Source of the DNA: Candidatus Tayloriibacteriota bacterium
GTDB lineage: Bacteria; Patescibacteriota; Minisyncoccia; Phycocordibacterales; CAIRYW01
Length of the DNA stretch: 37,593 nt
Reading direction: 5' to 3'
NCBI GenBank assembly: GCA_029288615.1
Contig: JARIGV010000015.1
Location: 1-37,593, forward strand
Shown: positions 23,065 through 30,348 of the stretch, piece after piece
How the letters are laid out: each line of letters opens with the position of its first letter
Numbering within the stretch: the first letter of the stretch is position 1
Notes under the pieces: model-generated
Databases searched by the model: none
Told to the model about the DNA's origin: nothing
What the model saw: the letters and a program-made list of their open reading frames with translations, nothing else
Made by a program: the position numbers and the translations under genes

Positions 23065-23424
23065 ATGAAAAGACAACTTATTTCTGGCGTAGTTCTTATC
23101 GTTGTGCTCCTGTTGGGTACGATAACTCTCTGGGAAATGAACGGTAATCGTCTCGTGGTGCTTGATGCGCTGCGCATTTATCCAAAGCCTGGACTCTACA
23201 AGGTGTCACAGGCCGTCGGACCGCAAGGCAACATCGTACGCACTGAGCTCATGCGGCTCGATGCCGACAATCAAAGCCAAGAAACTCTCGCGGTCAAAAG
23301 ATACCTCGAGATTACAACGAACGAAAAGTTCGATGGCTTTGTCACAGTCGATAAATTTGGCGCTACGCGCTGGTCACTCGACAAGAACACGGCATTAGCT
23401 GATTACGCAGACGGAAGCAAATAA
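23065..23424 (+). CDS. Single-helix secreted or membrane orphan
   Basis: A 119-aa protein with an N-terminal helix or signal anchor (about residues 5-24: LISGVVLIVVLLLGTITLW) and a mostly beta-rich external domain (ALRIYPKPGLYKV, LAVKRYLEITTNEKFDGFVTVDK, GATRWSLDKNTALADY). No cysteines and no recognised family. More GC-rich codons than its neighbours. It sits alone, with its own terminator directly behind the stop. Confidence 0.6.
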   Translation: MKRQLISGVVLIVVLLLGTITLWEMNGNRLVVLDALRIYPKPGLYKVSQAVGPQGNIVRTELMRLDADNQSQETLAVKRYLEITTNEKFDGFVTVDKFGATRWSLDKNTALADYADGSK

Positions 23425-23450
23425 CTCCACCTTCGGGTGGAATTTTTTTT
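23425..23450 (+). terminator. Terminator after the 119-aa orphan
   Basis: TCCACC-TTCG-GGTGGA hairpin followed by AATTTTTTTT. Confidence 0.9.
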
Positions 23451-23482
23451 GCATAAAATAATTTTGTATGTAGAATTCTTAT

Positions 23483-23764
23483 ATGCTTTGTTCTGTCCAC
23501 TACGAAGTACGCCTTCTGGGTGTTGTGCCTGAATTTTGGGAATTACGTCCGCTTCAGTCGCCGCCAAGCAAGGATAGCCCCCAAATTTGCTTTTCCTCGA
23601 TGACCTTTTCTAAAAACAAGAATGTAGAGTCGGACGGAAAAGTTGTTATCGACCATATGCGCATTTATGGCAAACCGACTCTTGAAAAATGCAGGAGCAT
23701 TATTGCAGAAATTACAGGTCTGCCGCATAAAGATGTAATTTTATATGCGTATTGTGATGACTAG
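23483..23764 (+). CDS. Small orphan protein
   Basis: A 93-aa soluble protein (start MLCSVHYEVRLLG; middle VVIDHMRIYGKPTLEKCRSIIAEITGLPHKDVILYAYCDD). It has an alternating strand-helix-strand look in its second half and three cysteines. No family is recognised. It is a single-gene unit with a terminator just behind its TAG. Confidence 0.5.
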   Translation: MLCSVHYEVRLLGVVPEFWELRPLQSPPSKDSPQICFSSMTFSKNKNVESDGKVVIDHMRIYGKPTLEKCRSIIAEITGLPHKDVILYAYCDD

Positions 23765-23770
23765 TACAGC

Positions 23771-23793
23771 GCCCTCAAGGAGGGTATTTTTAT
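23771..23793 (+). terminator. Terminator after the 93-aa orphan
   Basis: CCCTC-AAG-GAGGG hairpin followed by TATTTTTATTT, just before the convergent topA stop. Confidence 0.8.
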
Positions 23794-23801
23794 TTCTCAA
23801 T

Positions 23802-26021
23802 TTATTCCTCTTTCGCTTTTTTCTTAAAGCGGCCGCGACCTACTTTTTTAGGTTCTTTAAATATTTCGAGAGCTCTTTCGTATGTAATATCATATGGACT
23901 TTCTTTTTTGATCGAACGGAAATCACCGTCATGTACAACATATGGGCCAAAGCGACCGACGTTTGCAGAAATCATTTTTCCTGTTTCTGGATGCTCTCCG
24001 AGTTCGCGTGGGAGTGAAAGGAATTTGAGAGCGTTTTCTACTGTAATCGTTTCAGGATTAAATTCTTTTGGAATTGAAGCCATGCGAGGTTTTGCTACTT
24101 TCTCACCTTTTACTTTTTTTGCTTTTTTCTCTGGCATTTCACCGAGTTGTACGTAAGGACCATAGCGGCCGATTTTTACGAAAATAGGAAGACCTGATGC
24201 AGGATCAATACCGAGCGGTTTGTCTTTCTGGATTTCTTTTCCGTCGATAGTGAGAGCTCCATCACAGTCCGGATAGCGTGAGCATGAAAGGAATTTTCCA
24301 CCACGTGAAAGTTTTACAAGCATAGAACTTCCGCATTTTGGACACTTGAATTTTGGATCTGCTTCACCGAAAGTTGTCGCTTTTTCGAGCTTGTCTTTTT
24401 CAAGAACTTCTTTGTGAAGTGGCTTGTAATAGGATTCCAAAGTTTTTACATATTCAGCTTTTCCGTCGGCAATATCATCGAGCTTGTCTTCCATTTCTGC
24501 CGTGAAGTTGTCACTTATATATGGTGCAAAGTTTGTCTCTAGGAATGTTGAAACAACATCACCTGTATCTGTTGGTTTGAGCGCTTTATTTTCTTTTGTG
24601 ACATATTCACGCTCTTCAAGTGTGCGAATAATCGACGCATATGTAGAAGGTCGTCCGATGCCTCGTTTTTCAAGCTCCTTGATAAGCCCAGCTTCACTGT
24701 AGCGACCTGGCGGCTGTGTCTGCTTTGCTTCTAGATGTGTCTCAATAAGATCGATTGCTTCATTTTCGGAAAGTTCTGGCAAAATATTTTCTTCACCCTG
24801 ACTTTCAAAATCAACTTTAAGCCAGCCGTCGAAAATGACGGAAGAACCAGTTGTGGCGAAGTCTGGAATCTTTGCTTCCTTGATATTTGCTGAAATTTTT
24901 GTTCGAAGAAGTTTTGCATCTGCCATTTGGCTTGCAATTGTTCGTCTCCAGATGAGTCCGTAGAGTTTTTTCTCGTCCTCATTGGCACCTGCTGACATTT
25001 TTTCGATATGTGTCGGTCGAATAGCTTCGTGAGCTTCTTGTGCATTTTTACTTTTTGCTGCGAATGTTCGGAACTGATGATATTCCTTCCCATATTCTTT
25101 CTCGACAAGGTGTGTGATCGCGCTCAAAGCTTGCCCTGCAAGAGTGGGGCTGTCTGTTCTCATATATGTAATGTGTCCGGCCTCATAAAGCTTCTGAGCG
25201 ATACGCATTGTATTTGAAGGAGAAAAACCGAGACGTGTAGAAGCTGTTTGTTGAAGAGTTGATGTAATGAAAGGTGCTTTTGGAGATCGTTTTACTTCGG
25301 TCTTATCAATTGATGTAACAGACCAGCTGCCGCTGTTTGCTTCTTTAACAATTCTTTCTGCTTCTTTTTTATCGCGGGGTTCTTCGACGCAAACAAGAGT
25401 AAATGTCTGTTTTTTCTTTGCGCTTTTATCTGTTTGGAAGTCTGCTGAGATCACAAAATAATCTTCAGGTACGAATGCTCTGATTTCTCGTTCTCGTTCC
25501 ATGATGATACGAAGCGCAGGTGATTGTACTCGTCCGGCAGAAAGACCATAGCGCACTTTTTTCCAAATAAGACCTGAGAGATCGTAACCTACGAGTCTGT
25601 CGAGCACACGGCGAGCTTCCTGTGCTTTTACAAGATTTCCATCAATAGCACGAGGGTGTTTAAGTGCCTCTTCAATCGCTTCTTTCGTAATCTCTGTATA
25701 CGTCGCACGTTTTGCTCCACTTTTCTTTCCAAGAAGGTCTGCAATATGCCATGCAATAGCTTCACCTTCACGGTCGGGGTCGGTTGCAAGAATTATTTCA
25801 TCTGCTTTTTTAGCGAGCTTTTTGATTTCGTCGATGACGTTCTCTTTTCCTTTTGAGATTTCGTAATGTGGAATAAAACCACCTTCGATATCGATGGCTT
25901 TTTTGTTTGATTTTGGAAGATCACGGACATGCCCGACAGAAGCTTTCACTTCGTAGTCGCCTCCGAGATATTTTCCGATAGTTTTTGCTTTCGCCGGTGA
26001 CTCGACAATAAGTAATTTCAT
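23802..26021 (-). CDS. topA: DNA topoisomerase I
   Basis: A type IA topoisomerase that relaxes negative supercoils. The true start is the ATG at 26021 (MKLLIVESPAKAKTIGKYLGG, the Toprim N-terminus); the frame is open for 181 codons upstream, but that part is not conserved-looking. The 739 aa contain ATDPDREGEAIAWH, SAGRVQSPALR, the catalytic tyrosine in HITYMRTDSP, PPGRYSEAGLIKELEKRGIGRPSTYA and a C-terminal four-cysteine zinc motif (CPKCGSSMLVKLSRGGKFLSC). Two Topo_C repeats (GRYGPYVQLG, GRFGPYVVHDG) follow. The tail is Lys-rich. Confidence 0.95.
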   Translation of the reverse strand: MKLLIVESPAKAKTIGKYLGGDYEVKASVGHVRDLPKSNKKAIDIEGGFIPHYEISKGKENVIDEIKKLAKKADEIILATDPDREGEAIAWHIADLLGKKSGAKRATYTEITKEAIEEALKHPRAIDGNLVKAQEARRVLDRLVGYDLSGLIWKKVRYGLSAGRVQSPALRIIMEREREIRAFVPEDYFVISADFQTDKSAKKKQTFTLVCVEEPRDKKEAERIVKEANSGSWSVTSIDKTEVKRSPKAPFITSTLQQTASTRLGFSPSNTMRIAQKLYEAGHITYMRTDSPTLAGQALSAITHLVEKEYGKEYHQFRTFAAKSKNAQEAHEAIRPTHIEKMSAGANEDEKKLYGLIWRRTIASQMADAKLLRTKISANIKEAKIPDFATTGSSVIFDGWLKVDFESQGEENILPELSENEAIDLIETHLEAKQTQPPGRYSEAGLIKELEKRGIGRPSTYASIIRTLEEREYVTKENKALKPTDTGDVVSTFLETNFAPYISDNFTAEMEDKLDDIADGKAEYVKTLESYYKPLHKEVLEKDKLEKATTFGEADPKFKCPKCGSSMLVKLSRGGKFLSCSRYPDCDGALTIDGKEIQKDKPLGIDPASGLPIFVKIGRYGPYVQLGEMPEKKAKKVKGEKVAKPRMASIPKEFNPETITVENALKFLSLPRELGEHPETGKMISANVGRFGPYVVHDGDFRSIKKESPYDITYERALEIFKEPKKVGRGRFKKKAKEE

Positions 26022-26105
26022 ATGTACACGGGAAGTATTACATGCTTTCCAAATTTTTTGCAAATTTCTGTGGTAGGTGTAGCATGTGCGGCAAGGAGTT
26101 TTTTC

Positions 26106-26417
26106 ATGAATAATCTGAAACATCCCATCTGGCTTCTCGTTCAAGAAGAGAGTGAAGACAACATGCTCATTATCGTGGCAAGCATCACGGAATTTCTCCG
26201 GATTCGTGAAGATCAAATCGCTTGGGCGCGATCTGATGAGGAGTTTGAGCGAATTCTTGCCAAGCACCATAAAACGCTGCGCGCGATCTGCTTGTATGAA
26301 GGTGCTCCGGAGAAGATCGGTCCCCACGTCAATGTGCGGTTTGTAAAATTTAGAGGAACGGCTATTGGGGCGCTTCTTCAAGAATATTGCCCAGATATTG
26401 CTAAGGATCATCACTAG
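26106..26417 (+). CDS. Small alpha/beta orphan protein
   Basis: A 103-aa soluble protein. The ATG at 26106 is fixed by AAGGAG (26093-26098), one of the few clear ribosome sites in the window; the frame is open for 28 codons upstream. The pattern IWLLVQEE-helix-AWARSDEEFERIL-ICLYEG-VNVRFVKFRG-IGALLQEY is like an alpha/beta receiver or a Rossmann-like half, but no phosphoacceptor motif is evident. Family not recognised. It is divergent from topA (84-base gap) and has its own terminator. Confidence 0.6.
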   Translation: MNNLKHPIWLLVQEESEDNMLIIVASITEFLRIREDQIAWARSDEEFERILAKHHKTLRAICLYEGAPEKIGPHVNVRFVKFRGTAIGALLQEYCPDIAKDHH

Positions 26418-26442
26418 GAACATCATGTTCCTAATTTTTTTT
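26415..26442 (+). terminator. Terminator after the 103-aa orphan
   Basis: TAGGAACAT / ATGTTCCTA hairpin followed by ATTTTTTTT. Confidence 0.9.
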
Positions 26443-26488
26443 GCATAAATTTGTGAGAGGTATATAGTTTTAAATAAGCTCTTTTTAT

Positions 26489-26764
26489 ATGGGAACAAAA
26501 ACTGCGTGTCCACCGACGGTAAGTAGTGTGGTCCGGGATGTTGCGGAAAAATACGGACTAACATTTGAGCAGGTAATTAAGTTGGCTGCCGATTCTATGG
26601 AAATTCGGAGTTTGCAACATGAATGCTCCATTTGCATTGCGGCAGTGTACGCAAAGTATATAGGTATTGTCACTGAGCCAATTGGGCTTTGGTGCGTAGG
26701 GGTTCTTCAAGGGAAGATTAGGCTTCCTGATGAACTTCCGCCGGCAAAAGTTACAATTTTATGA
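26489..26764 (+). CDS. Small orphan protein with cysteines
   Basis: A 91-aa protein with a helical N-terminal half (SSVVRDVAEKYGLTFEQVIKLAADSMEIRSL, resembling a small DNA-binding or ubiquitin-associated-like helix bundle). Then comes HECSICIAAVYAKYIGIV and a short beta end. Four cysteines. Not recognised. It ends TGA, immediately followed by its terminator. Confidence 0.5.
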   Translation: MGTKTACPPTVSSVVRDVAEKYGLTFEQVIKLAADSMEIRSLQHECSICIAAVYAKYIGIVTEPIGLWCVGVLQGKIRLPDELPPAKVTIL

Positions 26765-26791
26765 TCGCGGATAATTTATCCGCAATTTTTT
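26765..26791 (+). terminator. Terminator after the 91-aa orphan
   Basis: GCGGATAA / TTATCCGC hairpin followed by AATTTTTTAT; it lies between this gene and the convergent dprA stop. Confidence 0.85.
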
Positions 26792-26801
26792 ATCGAAATT
26801 T

Positions 26802-27662
26802 TTATAATAAATAGATTTTCCCTCCGCTTTCTTTCACGATTTCTTTGATTTCAAGCATTGTGATGATCTGCGAAAGCTCTGATATTTCAATCTCTATCTC
26901 GTTACAAATCTCATCCCGAGATTTTGGCGAGCTTAGAAGCTCAATAATCTGAACTTCTTCATCTGAACAATCTGAATAAGTTTTTTGAGTAGATTTTGTT
27001 TGATCTTCAATTCCCAACGCTTCCACAATATCTTCACTGGAAGAAATGGGAGTAGCGCCAAGTTTAAGTAATAGATTTGTACCTTCGGAGTTTGTGGAAA
27101 ATATAGAACCAGGCACGGTAAGAACGTCTCTGTTGTAATCTGTCGCAAGCCTTGCGGTGATCATGGTGCCGCTTTTCTTTTCAGCTTCAATAACAAGTAC
27201 TGCTTTTGAAATGCCTGCCATGATGCGATTCCGAGCTGGAAAAGTCCACGGCGCTGCGTTTTGATTTTCTTCAAGCTCGGAAAGCAGACATCCGCCTTTA
27301 TCTAAAATTTCTTTTGCGAGCGAAAGATGTGAATGTGGATAGATTGTTTTTTGAGACAAGCCTGAGCCTGGGATGGCGATCGTCGGTAGCCCCGCATCAA
27401 GTGCGGCTTTGTGAGCGATAGAATCAATGCCAAGTGCAAGTCCTGAGACAATTGCCACAGGAAAACCACGTAATCCTTTAATAAGTTTCTCGCATACCTC
27501 TTTTCCGTAAGGGGTAAATTTTCTAGAGCCTACAACGGCGAGTAAAATAAAATCTTCGGAAGGTAAATTTCCTCGTATAAAAAGTTTTTTTGGAATGTGC
27601 GGTGTCTCGCGTAAGGCTTCAGGAATTTCATGAAGTTCGCGGACGGGATATTTCTCAAGCAT
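26802..27662 (-). CDS. dprA: DNA-processing protein DprA
   Basis: Loads RecA on incoming single-stranded DNA during natural transformation. The 286 aa hold the Rossmann-like domain (VVGSRKFTPYGKEV, VSGLALGIDSIAHKAAL, GSGLSQKTIYPHSHLSLAKEI, FPARNRIMAGISKAVLVIEA, SGTMITARLA) and a C-terminal winged-helix part (SSPKSRDEICNEIEIEISELSQIITMLE). The N-terminal SAM-like domain of longer DprA proteins is missing. It is divergent from serS with a 56-base gap. Competence-type DNA uptake would fit with the pilin-like genes, but that link is inference. Confidence 0.93.
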   Translation of the reverse strand: MLEKYPVRELHEIPEALRETPHIPKKLFIRGNLPSEDFILLAVVGSRKFTPYGKEVCEKLIKGLRGFPVAIVSGLALGIDSIAHKAALDAGLPTIAIPGSGLSQKTIYPHSHLSLAKEILDKGGCLLSELEENQNAAPWTFPARNRIMAGISKAVLVIEAEKKSGTMITARLATDYNRDVLTVPGSIFSTNSEGTNLLLKLGATPISSSEDIVEALGIEDQTKSTQKTYSDCSDEEVQIIELLSSPKSRDEICNEIEIEISELSQIITMLEIKEIVKESGGKIYLL

Positions 27663-27718
27663 TCAATTAAATGATACCATTAACTTTACAAAAAACTTTA
27701 TATAATGAGAAAACAGAA

Positions 27719-29005
27719 ATGCTCGACATCAAATTCATAAAGGAAAATAAAGACATAGTGGCAGTCGCTCTCAAAAACAAGAATCGTGAAGATGTAAATC
27801 TCGACGAGCTTCTTTCGCTTTACGAGGAGAAAAAGTCACTACGACAAAAGCTCGACGAGCTCAATCAGAAGAAAAATGAGGCAGCGAAAGATCGAAATAT
27901 CGAAGAAGGAAAGCGGCTTAAAGAAGAAGGAGAAACACTTGAGAAAAATTTTGCTGAAGTAGATAAAAAGTATCTTAAAGCAATGCTTTCTGTGCCAAAC
28001 ATCCCATCTCTCGATACACCAATTGGAAAAGATGAGAATGAAAACAAAGTGCTTCGCACATGGGGAGAGCCAAAGGCATTTTCTTTTAAGCCAAAAGAGC
28101 ATTTCGAAATTGGTGCTGATTTGGGCATCATCGACAATGAAACAGCAACAGAAGTAACAGGTCCTCGCTTTGCATATCTTAAGGGAGACCTTGTACAGCT
28201 TCATTTTGCTGTGCTTAATTTTGTGTACGGCATTCTTGGCAACAAAGAAATTCTCAAAAAGATTGCAGATGATGCAAAAATTGAGATTGACCCAAAACCA
28301 TTTCTTCCAGTGATGCCGCCAGTCATGATAAAGCCCGCGACAATGAACAGAATGGCACGCCTTGAGCCTCGCGATGAGAGATATCACATTGATTCTGATG
28401 ATCTTTATCTTATTGGCAGTGCAGAACATACTCTAGGCCCAATGCACATGGATGAAGTTTTTGAAGAAAAAGAACTTCCGATCCGTTACGCAGGATATTC
28501 AAACGCCTTTCGCCGCGAAGCGGGAACATATGGAAAGGATATGAAAGGAATTCTTCGTATTCACGAATTCTACAAACTAGAAATGGAATCATTTTGTCTT
28601 CCTGAAAATTCATATAAGGAGCAGGATTTTCTTGTTGCTATTCAAGAACACATTAATAAGGTGCTTAATCTTCCGTACCAGATCATTATTTGCTGCACAG
28701 GAGATATGGGAGATCCGGATCATCGACATATCGATGTTGAAACATGGATGCCAGGGCAGAATAAATATCGGGAGACACATAGTGCAGACCATATGGCAGG
28801 TTTTCAGTCACGTCGACTCAATACACGTGTAAAAAGAGCGGACGGACGAATTGAACATGTGCATATGAACGATGCAACAGCATTTGCAGGGCGTACACTT
28901 ATTGCAATTCTTGAAAACTACCAGACTGAGGATGGAAAAGTTGCAGTACCAGAAGCGTTGGTGCCATTTATGGGAGGAAAGACACACATCGAGAAAGCAT
29001 TTTAA
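27719..29005 (+). CDS. serS: Seryl-tRNA synthetase
   Basis: Charges tRNA-Ser. The start at 27719 (MLDIKFIKENKD) matches the conserved N-terminal coiled-coil tRNA-binding arm (about residues 1-110). Class II motifs follow: TGPRFAYLKGDLVQL (motif 1 region), FRREAGTYGKDMKGILRIHEFYKLE (motif 2) and, near the end, GRTLIAILENYQTEDGKVAVPEAL (motif 3). At 428 aa it is standard. TATAAT (27701-27706) lies 12 bases before the ATG. Confidence 0.95.
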   Translation: MLDIKFIKENKDIVAVALKNKNREDVNLDELLSLYEEKKSLRQKLDELNQKKNEAAKDRNIEEGKRLKEEGETLEKNFAEVDKKYLKAMLSVPNIPSLDTPIGKDENENKVLRTWGEPKAFSFKPKEHFEIGADLGIIDNETATEVTGPRFAYLKGDLVQLHFAVLNFVYGILGNKEILKKIADDAKIEIDPKPFLPVMPPVMIKPATMNRMARLEPRDERYHIDSDDLYLIGSAEHTLGPMHMDEVFEEKELPIRYAGYSNAFRREAGTYGKDMKGILRIHEFYKLEMESFCLPENSYKEQDFLVAIQEHINKVLNLPYQIIICCTGDMGDPDHRHIDVETWMPGQNKYRETHSADHMAGFQSRRLNTRVKRADGRIEHVHMNDATAFAGRTLIAILENYQTEDGKVAVPEALVPFMGGKTHIEKAF

Positions 29006-29042
29006 TAGTATTTGTTTTTGTTCTTACAATTAATAAGGCTTC

Positions 29043-29909
29043 ATGCAAAGAAGAAGGGTTGTTTTACAATCTCCTCGCCTTCGCGAAGAGAAAAAGAGAC
29101 GACGACGCATTCGCTTGGCGATCTTTTTTGGCATCCTTATTCTTATTTCCGTCGGCTACTATTTCCTTGTAAGGCTCTCTTTTCTTAATGTGCAGTCTGT
29201 TACTGTCTCTGGCGCCGAAGTGACTCACGAAGACGATATTTCAAAAATTGCATTCAATACAATGCAGGGCTATTACGCTGGCATCATGCCAAAGACAAAT
29301 ATTTTCTTTTATCCAAAAAAGGAGATTGCGTCACAGATCGAAACTACATTCCCACGTATTGGCTCACTTTCCATGTCACTTAATGGCTCCGCTCTTCAAA
29401 TTTCTATAAAAGAGAAGGATCCGTTTGCATTATGGTGTTCTGACACACCGGGAGATTGTTATTTCCTTGATAGTGCGGGAGATATTTTTGCAAAGGCACC
29501 AGATTTTAGCGATGGTGTATATAAAATCTTTACAGGGGCGATTACGGGAGATCCAATTGGACAAATGTTTCTTTCTGAAACAGATATTTCACATATAAGA
29601 GTAGTATGGACAGCAATTCAGTCTTTTGGCGTGCCTGTGTCAAAAATAAAAGTTGTGTCTGATAAAGAGACAAGAATAAGTACACCGTCGGGAACAGATT
29701 TCATTATCGATCTTGGACAAGATGCGACTTCGACAGCAGAAAATGCAGGGTCAGTGCTGGAATCAGATCAGTTTAAAAATCTTTTGCCAGATCTTGATGG
29801 AGTTGATTACATTGACCTTCGTTTTGGCAGCAAGGTTTATTTCAAAAGAAAAAGTGGAGCAGGGGACGCGACATCGACAGCAAGCATTCTTTCAGGAAGT
29901 CTCGGTTAA
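29043..29909 (+). CDS. FtsQ/DivIB-like cell-division protein
   Basis: A bitopic membrane protein of the division complex. It has a strongly basic cytoplasmic tail (residues 1-24: RRRVVLQSPRLREEKKRRRR), one helix (about 25-45), and a POTRA-type domain (FLNVQSVTVSGAEVTHEDDISKIAF). The FtsQ-like part follows (PRIGSLSMSLNGSALQISIKEKDPFALWC, DSAGDIFA), ending with an acidic, Ser/Thr-rich tail. The 288 aa length fits the FtsQ family. TACAAT at 29025-29030 with AAGG closer to the ATG gives a mixed start signal. It leads into further envelope genes. Confidence 0.75.
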   Translation: MQRRRVVLQSPRLREEKKRRRRIRLAIFFGILILISVGYYFLVRLSFLNVQSVTVSGAEVTHEDDISKIAFNTMQGYYAGIMPKTNIFFYPKKEIASQIETTFPRIGSLSMSLNGSALQISIKEKDPFALWCSDTPGDCYFLDSAGDIFAKAPDFSDGVYKIFTGAITGDPIGQMFLSETDISHIRVVWTAIQSFGVPVSKIKVVSDKETRISTPSGTDFIIDLGQDATSTAENAGSVLESDQFKNLLPDLDGVDYIDLRFGSKVYFKRKSGAGDATSTASILSGSLG

Positions 29910-29949
29910 AATTTCTTTCAAAAAATAATTCACGTTATACTTAATTCAC

Positions 29950-30339
29950 ATGATCAGGCTTTTGGTCTCATATATTGTGTGGCATTACACGAGAGCACTC
30001 GCTGAGCTTTTTCTAAATTGCCGTAACTTTATTTCTTTTCTCTATCATTTCTTTTCAATTGGAGAATTGTCGCACACTCTTTTTGCTCCATGGCAGATGC
30101 TTGGTGAGCGATATAAAAAAGGTTTTGATCCGGAGAACTTTTTCGAAGTGTTCGTTGTAAATTCTCTGATGCGTCTTGTCGGGTTTCTTGTTCGAGGCGC
30201 TGTAATTCTTCTTGGTGTTGTTGTAATAATTTTTACAATTCTTTGTAGTGTTGTTGCATTTGGTTTTTGGCTCGTGCTTCCGCTCGCAACCATTCTTTTT
30301 CTTATATCGGGTCTTAAAATAGTACTTACATTCTTTTAA
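29950..30339 (+). CDS. Small multi-helix membrane protein
   Basis: A 129-aa protein. N-terminal amphipathic part (VSYIVWHYTRALAELFLNCRNFISFLYHFF), a polar patch SHTLFAPWQMLGERYKKGFDPENFF, and then two or three C-terminal helices (about residues 68-128). No family I can name. It lies 9 bases before the membrane-tethered Clp-like ATPase, so the two are probably co-expressed and may form a complex. TATACT (29936-29941) ends 8 bases before the ATG. Confidence 0.7.
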   Translation: MIRLLVSYIVWHYTRALAELFLNCRNFISFLYHFFSIGELSHTLFAPWQMLGERYKKGFDPENFFEVFVVNSLMRLVGFLVRGAVILLGVVVIIFTILCSVVAFGFWLVLPLATILFLISGLKIVLTFF

Positions 30340-30348
30340 TCCACAGCA

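Noticed and set aside
26022-26564. A 181-codon upstream extension of topA
   Set aside because: The conserved Toprim start MKLLIVESPAKAKT begins at 26021; the upstream part overlaps two small plus-strand genes and has no family-like sequence.
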